A stretch of DNA of 64,000 nt from assembly GCA_030068075.1 (NCBI GenBank), contig CM057826.1, positions 112,802,746-112,866,745 on the forward strand. The letters run 5' to 3'. This stretch comes from Paguma larvata. Its lineage: Eukaryota > Chordata > Mammalia > Carnivora > Viverridae. Of the stretch, positions 12,901 through 25,094 are shown piece by piece. The notes under the pieces are model-generated. The model was not told where the DNA came from. It worked only from the letters and a program-made list of their open reading frames with translations, and searched no databases. Numbering within the stretch: the stretch's first letter is position 1; the number at the start of each line of letters is the position of its first letter. The translations under genes were made by a program, and so were the position numbers.

Positions 12901-12916
12901 TTATAAAAAAATATTT

Positions 12917-13130
12917 TCTTTTTTTAAAGTTTATTTCTCTTCAGAAGGAGTGTGGGCACAAACACAAGTGTGAGTAGGGGAGGGGCAGAGGGAGAGCCAG
13001 AGAGAATCCTAAGCAGGCTCCACCCTCAGCCTGGACCCTGATGTGGGAGCTCGATCTCACTCCCTGTGAGATCATGACCTGAGCTGAAGTGAAGAGTAGG
13101 ATGCTAACCAACCTAGTCACCCAGGTACTG
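12917..13130 (-). mobile_element. Carnivore tRNA-Lys SINE, antisense, diverged
   Basis: 'tttttttaaagtttatttct', 'gagtaggggaggggcagagg' and 'gatcatgacctgagctgaag' are complement SINE blocks. The head 'cacccaggtactgcc' is degraded. Confidence 0.85.
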
Positions 13131-13244
13131 CCATACATTCAACATTTAAGGGCTTTGATGTCTAACCCTCCACCCCTCTCCTCATAAGTAATTCAAAGAA
13201 ATACTGCTCTGAGGTTTAATAAAGTGGGGATTAAGAATTAACTA

Positions 13245-14040
13245 GTGAATTTAGAAAGAGAGAGAGTTGCCATTGGTGATCTTGACAACAGTAGTTTCAG
13301 TGAACTGGAAAGGTCCCAAATGGATTGGAATGGGTTCAAGAGATTACAGGCAACTCTTCAGAGGAGGAAAAATGGACCAGAGAATTGGAATAGAGCTAGA
13401 GGATGGTATGGGTTAAGAGTGGATTTTTTTAAATGGAAGAAATCTCAATGTAGGTATGTGTGCTGGTTGGAATGGTCCAGTAGGGGCAAATCTGATGATG
13501 TGAGAAAGAGGGGAGATATGGCTGGAGAGATGTCCTTGAGCAAGAAAGAGGACCAGGAACTTTTTTGTGATGCAGTACCGCTGTGTAGGTCAAGTTTTCC
13601 TCGACCCTTTCAGGGTCCCTGGCTGGGTCTGAAAACCTGACAAAGACAGATTAGCAGGAGAAAAAGCATACACATTTATTTACTGTAAGTTTTATGGGAC
13701 ATGGGCACCTTCATACGGAAATGAAGACCTGTAGAAATGGTTATACCTGAGGGTTTTTATACAAGATTTGATGACGAGGAAGCGGGGCCTGTAGAAATAT
13801 AACAGGACAAAGAGTACAAAGTAAGCGTAGTCAGTGTGGGGAAACACTGTTGGCAAAGACCTGTTCGTTTGCATTCTTCTGGGTAACATTCCCATCCGGG
13901 AGGATGCTACTTTCCTTCTGGTGTACAGAGAACATTGCTCACAAGAGGATCTTATGACGTGCTTCAGGAGAGAAGGGGAGGGGAATGGCGACAACTTCCT
14001 GCTCCTGCCCTTTTCCTGGACTCCTTCAGCTTAAGACACT
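13245..14040. other. Old dispersed-repeat-like region, family uncertain
   Basis: 13245-13560 is purine-rich and open for 131 codons, but the predicted peptide resembles no protein family I know and the DNA looks like an old interspersed repeat. 13640-14040 has LTR-like texture. No gene is called. Confidence 0.3.
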
Positions 14041-14219
14041 CAATATGCCGGGCTGTCGTATTTTGGGCTACTGTGTTCTGAATCCTGTTAGCTGGTTCTT
14101 AAACACAGATATTATTAAATATTAAATTATATAAATTTATAATTATATAAACTATATTTAAAAAGGGACTAGGTATTTACAACCCAGGCCTTCCTAATTG
14201 CATTACAGTCACCATTAAC

Positions 14220-14421
14220 TTTATTTATTTATTTATTTAAATGTTTATTTATTTTGAGAGAGAGAGAGTGAGCAGGGGAGGAGTGGAAAGAGAGGAAGAG
14301 AGAGAATCTTCAGCAGGCTACACATGAAGTCCAACATGGGGCTCAATCCCACGACCCTGGGATGGCGACTTGAGCTGAAATCAAGTCGGTTGCTTAACTG
14401 TCTGAACCTCTTAGGGGCCCC
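14220..14421 (-). mobile_element. Carnivore tRNA-Lys SINE, antisense
   Basis: TTTA tail, 'tttattttgagagagagaga', and a GA-rich body. The head is degraded at 'cttaggggcccc'. Confidence 0.88.
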
Positions 14422-14435
14422 TCACTGTGTTCTTT

Positions 14436-15545
14436 TAAAGAAAGATTTTTTTGAGTGTAGTTGAAACAGTGTTACATTAGTGTCACATGTACAACATAGT
14501 GATTCACCTTCTCCAGACCCTGTGCTCTGCTCTTCACAAGTGTAGCTATGATTTACCACCATAGACTGTGTTACAATACAATTGACTATATTCCCTGTGC
14601 TGTACCTTTTATTACTGTGATTTATTCATTCCATAACTGGAAGCCTATATCTCCCCTTCCCCTTCACCCATTTTGCCCATCCCACCACCCTCTGTTTGCC
14701 CTGGGACCCATCAATTGGTTCTTTGTATTTATAGGTCTGATTCTGCTTTGTAAAATTTATTTATTCGTTGTTTTTTAGATCCCACATTTGAGTGAAATTA
14801 TATGTTATTTGTCTTTCTCAGTCTGACTATTTCACTTAGCATAATACTCTCTAGGTCCATCCATGTTGTCTCAAATGACACAATCTCATATTTTTTAATG
14901 GCTGCATGATGTTCCTGTGTGTGCGTGTGTACACAGCAGAGCTTCCTTATCCATTTGTCTACTGATGAACACTTAGGCTACTTCCTTATATCGGCTGTTA
15001 TAAAGCTGCAAAAACATATGGGTGCCTGTATATTTCTGAGTTAGTGTTTTCATTTTGTTTGAGTAAATACCCAATAATGGAATTATTAGATCATTTGGTA
15101 TTTCTTTTTTTAAATACATGTTTATTTGCTTATTTATTTATTTATTTGAGAGAGAGAAAGAGACAAAGTGTGAGCAGGGGAGGGGCAGAGAGAGAGGGAG
15201 ACACAGAATCTGAAGCAGGCTCCAGACTCTGAGTTGTCAGCACAGAGCCCGATGCGGGGCTCAAACTCACGAACCGGGAGATCATGACTTGAGCTGAAGT
15301 CAGACGCTCAACTGACTGAGCCACCCAGGTGCCCCTATATGGTATTTCTATTTTTAATTTTTTGAGGAGCCTCCATACTACTTTCCACAGTAGTTGCACC
15401 CATTTACATTCCCACCAACAGTGTACGTACCATACTGTTTTGATTACTATAGCTTTGTAGTGTATCTCGAAATCTGGAATTGGTGATACTTCCAGCCTTG
15501 TTCTTATTTACCAAGTTTGCATTGGCTCCATTCATGTTCTTCCAG
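14436..15545 (-). mobile_element. L1 3' end (antisense), interrupted and internally deleted
   Basis: 14440-15105 is the complement of the L1 3' UTR and the end of ORF2 ('cacttagcataatactctct', 'gagtaaatacccaataatgg'). It continues after a SINE at 15341 ('ttttgaggagcctccatact'). Near 15426 it jumps to a more upstream ORF2 segment ('accatactgttttgattact'). It is a dead fragment. Confidence 0.85.
15106..15340 (-). mobile_element. Carnivore tRNA-Lys SINE inserted in L1, antisense
   Basis: Full-length felid-type SINE complement with head 'gccacccaggtgcccc'. It is flanked by the duplication ggtatttct at 15097-15105 and 15341-15349, which restores the L1 sequence when the insert is removed. Confidence 0.95.
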
Positions 15546-15708
15546 TGATGTCTACTATGTGTGGATGGTGGAAATGCCACCCAGTAGTGCATTCCTGCCC
15601 TTGTTTTCCTAACCCCGTGTTTTGTGACGTCACATTGGTAGTTTGAAGTTGGGCATGGTGGGAGTAGTTACACAACAGGAACTGCAATCATTAGAAATCA
15701 GGGCTTTT

Positions 15709-15881
15709 GTTTTTTAATGTTTATTTACTTTTTGAGAGAGAGATAAAGTGTGATCGGGGGAGGGGCAGAGAGAGAGTGAGTCACAAAATCCGAAGCAGGT
15801 TCTGAGCTGTCAGCAGAGAGCCTGACACAGAGCAAGACAGCGAGCTCATGACCTGAGCCAAACTGCTTAATTGGTGCCCCT
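15709..15881 (-). mobile_element. Carnivore tRNA-Lys SINE, antisense, with internal loss
   Basis: 'tttttaatgtttatttactt', 'cgggggaggggcagagagag', then a shortened head ending 'ttggtgcccc'. Part of the tRNA-related region is missing. Confidence 0.85.
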
Positions 15882-15883
15882 GG

Positions 15884-15909
15884 TTGTGTGTGTGTGTGTG
15901 TGTGTGTTT
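15884..15909. repeat. (TG)n microsatellite
   Basis: A pure TG run directly next to the SINE head. Confidence 0.9.
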
Positions 15910-16022
15910 TTAAGGAGAGCTGTTTGTTAACCATTTGCTAGCCCACTTCTGGATTCAGTGGACAAGTGGAGAAACTGGCCCTCAACTAAGTGCTTGCAAT
16001 TCACTCACAAGAACAGGAGAGA

Positions 16023-16194
16023 GAGGAGCCTGGATGGCCCAGTCAGTTAAGAGACTGACTTTTGATCTTAGCACTTTTTTTTTTTTTGTCAGCTCAGGCC
16101 TTGATCTCAGGGTCATAAGTTTAAGCCCTGTGCTTTTGCTGGGCGTGTTGCTGGGTGTGGAGCCTACTTAAAACAAAACAAAACAAAACAAAAA
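16023..16194 (+). mobile_element. Older carnivore SINE subfamily, sense
   Basis: 'gagcctggatggcccagtca', 'ttgatctcagggtcataagt' and 'gtggagcctacttaaaac', ending in a (CAAAA)n tail at 16173-16193. It lacks the CT-rich body of the felid type, as expected for the older subfamily. Confidence 0.8.
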
Positions 16195-16199
16195 GTAGG

Positions 16200-16985
16200 A
16201 GAGAAGGCAGGGCATTTGGACAGGTGGGTAGACAGATGCGGTAGAGGGAGGTTTCCTATTCACTAAGTGAAAAAGGAAGCAAGGTAGTCACCTGAGAATG
16301 AGGTTGGGAAGTGTTGGGGGTTTGAGGTGAGAAGACTGTGGGACAGTTAGTGGATTAGAGAAATGGAGGGTTTTTTTGTCCAGCACCATTAAAAGGCCCC
16401 TCGAGGTTAGTGGTTATGAATTTAAAAGGAGGCCTGTTACACTGGGCGTTGATTTGCCTCCAGTCTCTTGCCGAGGTGACAGTGAAGCACTCAGAAATGG
16501 CGAGGTGGATTCACCCGAGTGTAAGATTTGTAACACCAGTGTGACTACGTGTGTCCTGGCTAGCGAGATTATAAAATTATAAATGTCAAAGTCACCACCT
16601 CAGAGACCTTCCTCATTCATCCTAGCTAAAATCGGGCTCCAGGACCAAAACTTTAATCCCTTATCTTGTTTGTTCTCCTCTTTTGTTCACTGGATGTTAA
16701 ATCACCTGGCTCACTCATCCTACCTGACAGCGGGGACCTTGCCTGCCACAGTGGATGGCAGAGTGGCTGTCCAGTAATAACGCTGAATAACTTAATGAAT
16801 AAATGGATTCACTTGCTCCTTCTTGCAAATTCTGTACATTCACTGAAAAATAGTCAGCTTTTTGAGGGGCTTTGTTCCTTGCTTCATGGTGTTTAAACCT
16901 GAGGGAACATAGGATATTCCCTTGCAGAGCCGGATATGCTAAGCCACGGTTCTTTATTGCCCCGAACACTCCCAGGGGAGATGGG
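16200..16985. other. Unique DNA upstream of the CpG island
   Basis: No gene or repeat recognised. It could hold distal promoter elements of PRELID2, but none can be named with confidence. Confidence 0.4.
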
Positions 16986-16990
16986 CAATT

Positions 16991-17009
16991 CCCCCCCCCC
17001 CCCCGCCCC
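16991..17009. repeat. Poly-C tract at the CpG-island shore
   Basis: Fourteen C, then G, then four C. It marks the upstream edge of the GC-rich region and is prone to length change and sequencing error. Confidence 0.9.
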
Positions 17010-17034
17010 AAACTGAGACCCAACTAACAGCTTT

Positions 17035-17842
<808 letters not shown>

Positions 17843-17954
17843 TGAGGTTGCACAGGACTTGTCGATCTTTCTAGTACTTCAGGGACCCCTTAAAAGCCAG
17901 TGGGGTTCGTGGAAGCCATCACCCTAGGTTCCCCAGCATTGTCGCTCTACCATC

Positions 17955-18125
17955 ACAGTGAGGTGGCTGAGGGACCTGGGGCAGATTGCTTACCCTCTCT
18001 GTGCCTTAGTTTTGTGATCTGTGAAATGGAATGTAATGGTAGTAACGGAAAGGGTTAGTTGCGAGGAATCAAGTGAGATACTTCCAGTAAAGTGACTGAT
18101 GGAAGGCCTCTAAAATGTTGTAGTT
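17955..18125 (+). repeat. MIR
   Basis: 'ctctgtgccttagttttgtg' followed by 'ctgtgaaatggaatgtaatg' and 'caagtgagat' is the MIR core in sense orientation. Confidence 0.65.
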
Positions 18126-18509
18126 ATTTATGCTGCTGTAACTGCACTCTGGTCTCAATGTTCAGTGGCCATCTTTTATCAGGAGCTCCTCTGAGGACTG
18201 TGCTCATGGTAATAGAATGGGAATTTCGTTGAGATACTGGAAGCACCCAGGCCAGGGAGCTGGGACTCCTGGACTCTTGTCTATCTCTGCCTTTAGTTAC
18301 TTCCCTTGGTCAAGCATCATCTTCTCTTCCAGAGCAGTTTCTTGCCCTAAGAGTGTTGTATCAGAAGATATTTTACAGTCCCCTTCAACTTTCATGTTGT
18401 TAAACAAGGTTTGCAAGGCTTGTAACTTGCCTCGGGTAGCAGCCACGAAGCAGTGCACTCCTATACAATCCAGAAGCAGAACAAAGGGAGATGCTGGGAG
18501 AGGAAGTTA

Positions 18510-18724
18510 TTATTATTGTTTTTAATTTTAATGTTTGTTTATTTGAGAGGGAGAGAGAGAGCGTGAGGGAGCGCAAGCAGGGGAATGGCAGAGAGAGGGA
18601 GACACAGAATCTGAAGCAGGCTCCAGGCTCTGAGCTGTCAGCACAGAGTCCAATGCCAGGCTCGAACTCAGGAATCATGAGATCATGACCTGAGCTGAAG
18701 TCGGACGCTCAACCTAGTTAGCCA
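18510..18724 (-). mobile_element. Carnivore tRNA-Lys SINE, antisense
   Basis: Complement SINE with a 9-bp duplication, aggaagtta, at 18501-18509 and 18725-18733. The head is slightly degraded ('tagttagcca'). Confidence 0.93.
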
Positions 18725-18734
18725 AGGAAGTTAA

Positions 18735-19650
18735 TTTTTTAAGTGATAAGACCTGACCTTCACTTGAGGAGGTGATGCAGTTCAGGACCCAAGGATTTTA
18801 CCACTCTGGGTAACATGGTGTTGCCACAGAGGCCTTTTTTTGTGGGGGGGAGAGAATGTCAGCTTGTTGATATTGTTCATTGACCTTCGGTATGTAGAAT
18901 AGTGCCTAGCAGCTAGTAGGTGCTCACTAAAAATCAGATCAATGATGAATAATTGAACGAAAACTTGAATTGTGGATCTGGTGTAGACTTTGCCTTAGGG
19001 CAGACTTCTGGGCCCAAAAGAGGAACAGTCAACTCCATGTTCTCTTAGGACTGGCAGTCGGGAGTGTGGATTCTCTAACGCCGTTGCTCCCTAGGAATGC
19101 CTTCTGGATTGCTGTCATCGGGAGCTCGTCTCTGCCTTGTCAGAACTGGAGGGACACTTGGTCTAGATCAAGATCCCTGACCATCTTCTCCCGCGTGGGA
19201 TCGCGATGCTGCACATTGTTTTCTCTCATGAGACTCCCGCCTGTAGAAGCACATAGCGCACTGCCACGCGCTCCTTTCGAGAGTTCTCTGCGTGTGGTCC
19301 TGCTTCTGGGCTAAATGCTCTTACTTTCATTCCACAGGTATTTAGAGATACTTTTCTTCTGTGTACCGGACTCGCTGCTCAGGCACAACAGATAGACTCT
19401 CTTCTCATGGAGCTGATGGTGTCTAGTGGGTGAGGCTGATGTTAGTAAATGGTCAACAAGTGAACACAGACTTACAATTGATGACGCATATTCACCCAGA
19501 GAAAGTTCATGTTACTGGGACCACATAGAGCAGGGAAGGCCTGCTAAGGTCCTGCAGGGCGGCCATGAGGAAACGCTTTCTCAAAAAAGTGACCTGTGTG
19601 AAATGATGGCTGACGTGTGAGTAAGAGTTTCTCAGGCAAGAAGAGAGGGG
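18735..19650. other. Intronic DNA, mostly unique
   Basis: A short MIR-like 3' piece at 18895-18950 ('tagtgcctagcagctagtag'). The 114-codon open frame at 18970-19314 lacks resemblance to any known protein and is not called. Confidence 0.4.
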
Positions 19651-19664
19651 GAGGAAGTGCTTTC

Positions 19665-19865
19665 ATACAGTATCATGTTTACTCCTTCCCGCAGCTGCAC
19701 GTGGGTAGGACTGACTTCCATTTCGCCACCTAGAGAAACTGAGGTTCAGAGGAGTTTAAGCTAAACCTTTTCCAAGTTCCCACAGCCAGCAGTTGGAAGA
19801 GTCAAGATTTCAACACCTCTGAATCCAAAGTCTATACCCCTAGTCCGCAGGCCGTGCTGCCTTCC
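19665..19865 (-). repeat. MIR, antisense
   Basis: 'ctagagaaactgaggttcag' and 'cccacagccagcagttggaa' are the complement of the MIR core. Confidence 0.65.
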
Positions 19866-20044
19866 ACATAATCGGCACTCCGTTGATTACCGAGGGAATA
19901 AAATGTTCTAGAATCATCTTCACTGTGCTTTTTATACAATTTCAGCTTTCTTTGCTCTATTCTCAGGGTTTATTTTATCTTGGTGGACTGGTTGTGCCTG
20001 ATGTAAGGGTATAGCTTTGATGTGTGGTACAGTCAGAGAACGTA

Positions 20045-20235
20045 GTGTTTCAGGTGTCTGTTGCTACGTAACAAATGACCCCTGTGATGCACTGGGTTAA
20101 AGCAGTGGTAGACTTTTGATTCTCATTAATTGTGTCGACTGGGCTCAGCTGGGTGGTTTTTGTGTGCCACCATGTTATGACTGAAGTTGCTTAGCTGCAT
20201 CCAGTTACAGTGTGGAAGATTTCTTGTAAAATGCT
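20045..20235 (-). mobile_element. MLT1-type MaLR LTR fragment, antisense
   Basis: 'gtctgttgctacgtaacaaa' and 'gactgggctcagctgggtgg' match the complement of an MLT1-like LTR 3' half. Confidence 0.55.
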
Positions 20236-20405
20236 TGGCAAAGTGAAAAGTTACCCCTGGGGTCCATCTTGGCTCAGACATAGTAAATAAGGACTGAGGA
20301 AGGTATTTTGGAAGGTAGGGATTTCAGAGAAAGGAGAGCATTTTCAGAAAAGACCTTGCAGTGGAACAATATTAACAGTGTGGACACTGCTACACTTCCA
20401 TTCTT

Positions 20406-20654
20406 TCTTTTTTTCTTTTTTTAATTTTTTTTAATTAAAAAAATCTTTATTTACTTTTGAGAGAGAGAGAGAGAGAGAGTGCAAACAAGCAGGGGAGGAG
20501 CAGAGAGACAGGGAGACACAGAATCTGAGGCAGGCTCCAGGCTCCAAGCTGTCAGCACACAGCCCGATCCGCGGGTTGAACTCCTGAACAGTGAGATAAT
20601 GATTTAAGCTGAAGTCGGATGCTCAACTGACTCAGCCACCCAGGCGCCCTATAG
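20406..20654 (-). mobile_element. Carnivore tRNA-Lys SINE, antisense
   Basis: Complement SINE with head 'agccacccaggcgccc', flanked by a 12-bp duplication, acttccattctt, at 20394-20405 and 20655-20666. Confidence 0.95.
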
Positions 20655-20893
20655 ACTTCCATTCTTACTATTCACAAAGCACTCCTTCACAGTTCCCTGG
20701 GAGGGGCTATGTGAGTCACTAAACTATGAGATGGCAGTAAATCCATTTGCTGTGAGAATTTCTACCTTACATTTGAAGCCGTGAACTGGACGTCAGTAGA
20801 TCTGGATTGTAGTCATTGTGCCTTCTCCATTAAAAGCAGTTTTCACCAGTCTGTACCATGCCGTAGTGCAAATTAGCAAGAGGCATCATCTAA

Positions 20894-21233
20894 AGTCAGT
20901 CAGAGAAAGATACATATGATTTCACTTATATGTGGAATTTAAGAAACACAACACATGAACACAGAGGAAAGGAAGAAAAAATAAGATAAAAACAGAGAGG
21001 GAGGCAAACCATAAGAGACTCTTAAATACGAGGAACAAACTGAGGGTTGCTCTAGAGGAGGTGGGTGAGGGGATGGGCTGAATGAGTTATGGGCATTAAA
21101 GAGGGCACTTGTTGGGTGAGCGCTGGGTGTTATATGTAAGTGATGAATCCCTAAATTCTACTCCTGAAACCATTATTACACTATATATTAACTAAATTGG
21201 ATTTAAATAAAATTGAAAAAAAAAAAAAGAGAA
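20894..21233 (+). mobile_element. Carnivore L1 3' end, sense, 5'-truncated
   Basis: Contains 'gatttcacttatatgtggaa', 'caaaccataagagactctta' and 'gggcacttgttgggtgagcg', then a poly-A tail. It is flanked by the 11-bp duplication gcatcatctaa at 20883-20893 and 21234-21244, showing a retrotransposed, 5'-truncated insert. Confidence 0.93.
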
Positions 21234-21259
21234 GCATCATCTAAGTGGTCGACCCCACA

Positions 21260-22160
21260 AACTCTCAGTAAATAGGGCTAGTGGAAAGTAAATGGGGCAT
21301 TTATGCAAATTAGCAAGAGAGCTGTTACCCAATCAGGCTCTTGGCTCTCTAAGCCCTAGCAATTGAGTAGAGGCTGAGCGGGAGTTGCTGGCAATGCTTT
21401 ATTGGGGCTTACTGCTCTGGCAGAAGGGAGACAGCACTGAGTCTGCGGGCTGGGCTCGGTTCCCAAGGGGAGCTCTGGGGAAGTCTTAAGGAGGCCTAGG
21501 CTGAAAAGGGTGGTGTCCAAACATGTAGGGTTTTTCTTGTTGTTGTGCTCGTGCTCTCAAGGGTCAATGGTTCTTGCTTCTCCTTGAGTTGCATGTCTAA
21601 TTAGTGTGTTAAGTTCTTATGCCTGGGCGTGAGTTTTAGTATTATAGTAAAGGAAAAAGTCAGTGAAAATTCATCACTGGGGTCCATCTTGGCTCAGACT
21701 GTTTGGTTTTCACCGTCCCTTTTAGGTGTTGCAAGGTTAGCATAGTGTCTGAATTGGGTCACACTGGTTGAAAACTGGGTCATGGGGCCTTGTTTGGAGC
21801 TTGTGGCTTCTGGCGTTTGGCCTTAGTTTCTGATGGCAAGCAGCCACTGCAGGCAAGGATAGAAAACTGGGTTATTGTGGCTCGTTAGCCATTTCCTGGG
21901 TGTGGGAGCCCAAGTCTGGTGCCTCCTCTGTCTCAGCACTCCTTACTCCAGGTGGCCGTAGCCCTGTGCCCACTGCCCTGCTTGATTGGAAGACCTTGAG
22001 CAGTGAACAACATGCATGACTGTATACAGCAACCCTACTGTCTTGATTTCATATCTGTGAAACAATACCGCATACCTCACTGCCTATCTCCTAGGATAGT
22101 TGTCAGGATCAAATGTGTAAGTCTGACAAGCATTAGCTTTTTATAAGTGTAAGGTAGTAA
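21260..22160. other. Intronic DNA with possible antisense LTR material
   Basis: 'tgctttattgggg' at about 21396 is the complement of a polyadenylation-signal region, and surrounding sequence has LTR-like texture. A 23-nt block at 21677-21699 repeats one at 20257-20279. The family is not identified. Confidence 0.25.
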
Positions 22161-22228
22161 GAATGGTCTTTTTGGCTAAGTATACTTTTATATTTCTTTT
22201 AGTCTGTATGTATTTTTTTTTTTCAAAG

Positions 22229-22298
22229 GATGGCACTCGGCAGAAGGGACAATCATATGAGGATCTCTGGGAAGCATTTAATCTGATTTTGCACAATG
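22229..22298 (+). other. Possible unannotated (cryptic) exon, 70 nt
   Basis: A long T-rich tract ending 'tttcaaag' precedes it and 'aatg|gtatgt' follows, so both splice signals are plausible. The frame read from the upstream PRELID2 phase is open and codes DGTRQKGQSYEDLWEAFNLI plus three more residues. Because 70 is not a multiple of three, inclusion between exons 1 and 2 would shift the frame and soon reach a stop. I recognise no domain in it. It may be chance. Confidence 0.25.
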
Positions 22299-22349
22299 GT
22301 ATGTTTGAAGCTGCTTCAGCGCTGAGAGTGTTCTATTTTAAATAGAGTC

Positions 22350-23660
22350 TACTGATCCGCGTCTTTGGTATGTTAGGGCTTGCCTTCCAAGTTATAATAT
22401 ACTACTATTTTTAAAACCTGAGGAATGTTTGCTCTTCTTACACCTGCCTGTTGGATACCACAGGCAAAATATTAGCTACGCGCTTTCAAAGCTAAGTGGC
22501 ACCTTGAAAACAAACACCACAGTACTCTTTGTTCATGGATATAGCATTTCCCAATGAACTCTTCACGTAGGTATGCTATGAAACCCAAAATGGTTTATTC
22601 ATCAGATGCTAAACTGTAGTTTGCATGAAATATATTGTCAGTGCACCTGACAGTGTATTTAGGTTTCTTTCTTTGTATGACTCTTAGCTTTCTAGCTCTT
22701 AGCACTTAGAGCTGTTTCCTTCCTTTACTTAAAACCAGCTACCAAGAGAACACAAAGTTGCATGGTTGAATGTAGGAGTCTAGAATCTCACTCATCTCTA
22801 ACAAGCTCACATGGGTCTATTTACTGAGCTTGCATTTGTGAGCCGGGTTCAAACACTTGTTCAATTTTGTCTATTTGAAATTTAAAGTCATTAAAAAGGA
22901 CCCCGAGGGCCATTGTGTTGACTGGATTTTCTTGTTTATTCTCAAATAAAGCCAGAGAAATTAAGAGTTTTTGGTACCATAGAGTTGTTCAGGTTAATTT
23001 TCTTTCTATGCTGTAGGCAAGAGTCATTGTGAATAGAGTGTGAGCTTCATGAACTTACACTCTATAATTTGTTCTTCATGCTTCCCAAGCACTCGAAGAG
23101 ATCCTGGAACCTAGTAGGTGCTCAACAAATCCTTGCTGAGTGGATAATGAAATACACTATTCAGGAATTTGGCCTTATATGCTTTCAGACTGAAGTTATT
23201 GTGAGGTTCAATAACATGTCCTTATTTAAGGCACTGTAATAAAACGGACAGATCAAAATAATTTCTTTGCTTCAACACAGCGGCCTCGGCTTTTATTTAT
23301 TCTAGCCAGGAGCCTGATGTGCTGAACGAAATGGGTTGAGTGTTTACCCTTATACTCATAAAGGCGATTTATGCATGGCTATTTCCATTTAGAGTAGAAA
23401 GTTGATTGGGCAATTAATAATGTTTCCATTTCTGATCCTATCTTTTCTCCCTTGCAAATCTGACACTTAGTTGTGTGGAACGTCTCTTCCTGCAGAGCTC
23501 CTGAAATACTCGGGGCAAACCCATATTTCCAAGATCAATGATTTGACAAATGATAGGCCTTGCTTAACATAATGGTTGTTTATCTTTTTACTTACGCTGT
23601 AATAGTCTTTCTTTTATCTTCCTATCCTCAACTCTCCTAGAAGAAGATTAGGTACAACAT
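22350..23660. other. Intronic DNA, no gene seen
   Basis: Unique AT-rich sequence. A short MIR-like 3' piece lies near 23095-23150 ('acctagtaggtgctcaacaa'). Confidence 0.4.
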
Positions 23661-23666
23661 GAAGCA

Positions 23667-23885
23667 GAATGGTGCAGATGGGAAGAGTACGGGCTCTGAC
23701 CTCAGACGGGGGGACCAAGTGCTTCTAGCTGTGTGAGTTTGGGCAAGTCAGCTCTTTTTCTATGCCTCAGTTTCCTCATCTGCAGAATAAGATAGTAGTC
23801 ACTGTCTTCTGGAATTGTTGGGGGCAGTTAAATGGATAACGCACATGGTTGCATGTGTTGGCACACAGTAGGTGCTTTTGAAGTA
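23667..23885 (+). repeat. MIR, near full length
   Basis: 'gcagaatggtgcagatggga', 'tgtgtgagtttgggcaagtc', 'tcagtttcctcatctgcaga' and 'cacacagtaggtgcttttg' run in MIR order on the + strand. Confidence 0.85.
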
Positions 23886-24384
23886 TAGTACTCGTTAAAA
23901 ATCTTGAGAGTGATACTAACAATAATAATTTCTTACGTTTATTCCATGACCCTGAAAATAAAAAGCTGAGAGGAGTAGTCTGCAGAAATCTCTACCAACT
24001 TGGAGTACTAAAGAGAAGAAAGAGCATAAATAAAGGTGCACTTTTGAATTATGACTTGTTTTTTAAATGTTATTTAAATAATATTAAACTGTATTTGGAA
24101 ACTTACATATTGGTGGTTGTGGCTTCATCAGTTTATAAAAGGTACGATGGTTTTTAACTATCAAAATACTAATAGTAAAATTTTTCATATATCTACTAAT
24201 GGACACTTACAGTAAGTTTGTGCATCTTTTTGCCCCAAGGAGGTGAGATCAATAAAACATGGCCCCAGTCCTCAAGGAGCTCATTGTCAAGGAGACAGGT
24301 GGAAATACATTAATTTTTGTGATAATTGCTTTCTCAGGGGCGTGTTACAGACATAGAATGTGGGGCAAGGATCATACTTTTTAA

Positions 24385-24487
24385 ATAATATTTTATTTTT
24401 AACTAATCTCAACACCCTACTTGGGGATCGAACTTACAACCTTGAGATCAAGAGTCACATGCTCCACTGACTGAGCCCTGTGGCCGG
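24385..24487 (-). mobile_element. Older carnivore SINE subfamily, antisense
   Basis: 'ccctacttggggatcgaact' and 'cttgagatcaagagtcacat' with 'ccactgactgagcc' are the complement of the older tRNA-Lys SINE without the CT-rich body. Confidence 0.75.
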
Positions 24488-24723
24488 GTACGCTATATTT
24501 TAATTATAACTCTATGAGAGCTTGTAGAGTGCTTAGAAAGAGTTTGTTGCCTTTTCAAAAAAGTAAGTACTCTTTTGTACTGCTGCTTCCCTGAGGAGGT
24601 GCCTTCCCTAATGCTCATAGGGCGGGATTGTCAGGAGTTCTTGTCACAGACTCCGAACTGGTAAAGCATGAGCTTGTGATGCTTCATTCGTCTAGGTCAA
24701 AAAGAAATATCTCCTAATGATTT

Positions 24724-24941
24724 TTGTTTTATTTATTAACAATTTTTTTTAATGTTTATTTTTGAGGGAGACACAGAGCATGAGTCGGGGAGGGGCAGAG
24801 AGAGAGAGAGGAAGACACAAGCTCCAGGCCCTGAGCTGTCAGCACAGAGCCCGACATGGGGCTGGAACCCACAACCATGAGATCCATGTCATGAGCTGAA
24901 GTCGGAGGCTCAACCCACTGAGCCACCCAGGTGCCCCTCTT
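24724..24941 (-). mobile_element. Carnivore tRNA-Lys SINE, antisense
   Basis: Complement SINE with head 'gccacccaggtgcccc', flanked by a 10-bp duplication, ctaatgattt, at 24714-24723 and 24942-24951. Confidence 0.94.
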
Positions 24942-25094
24942 CTAATGATTTTAAAATCATCACCTACGTGTATTTGGTGTGCAGATGGATACTAGGAGTA
25001 TGCCTAGTGCCACACCACAGTAAGTTACAAGATAAACACTAGTGTCCTGAAACTGAGTTTTTAAAAATGTTGCCTTTCATTCGCAAAAAACTGC

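Noticed and set aside
13245..13640. 131-codon open frame on the + strand
   Set aside because: No recognisable protein family, and the DNA has the texture of an old dispersed repeat. No start or splice context supports a gene.
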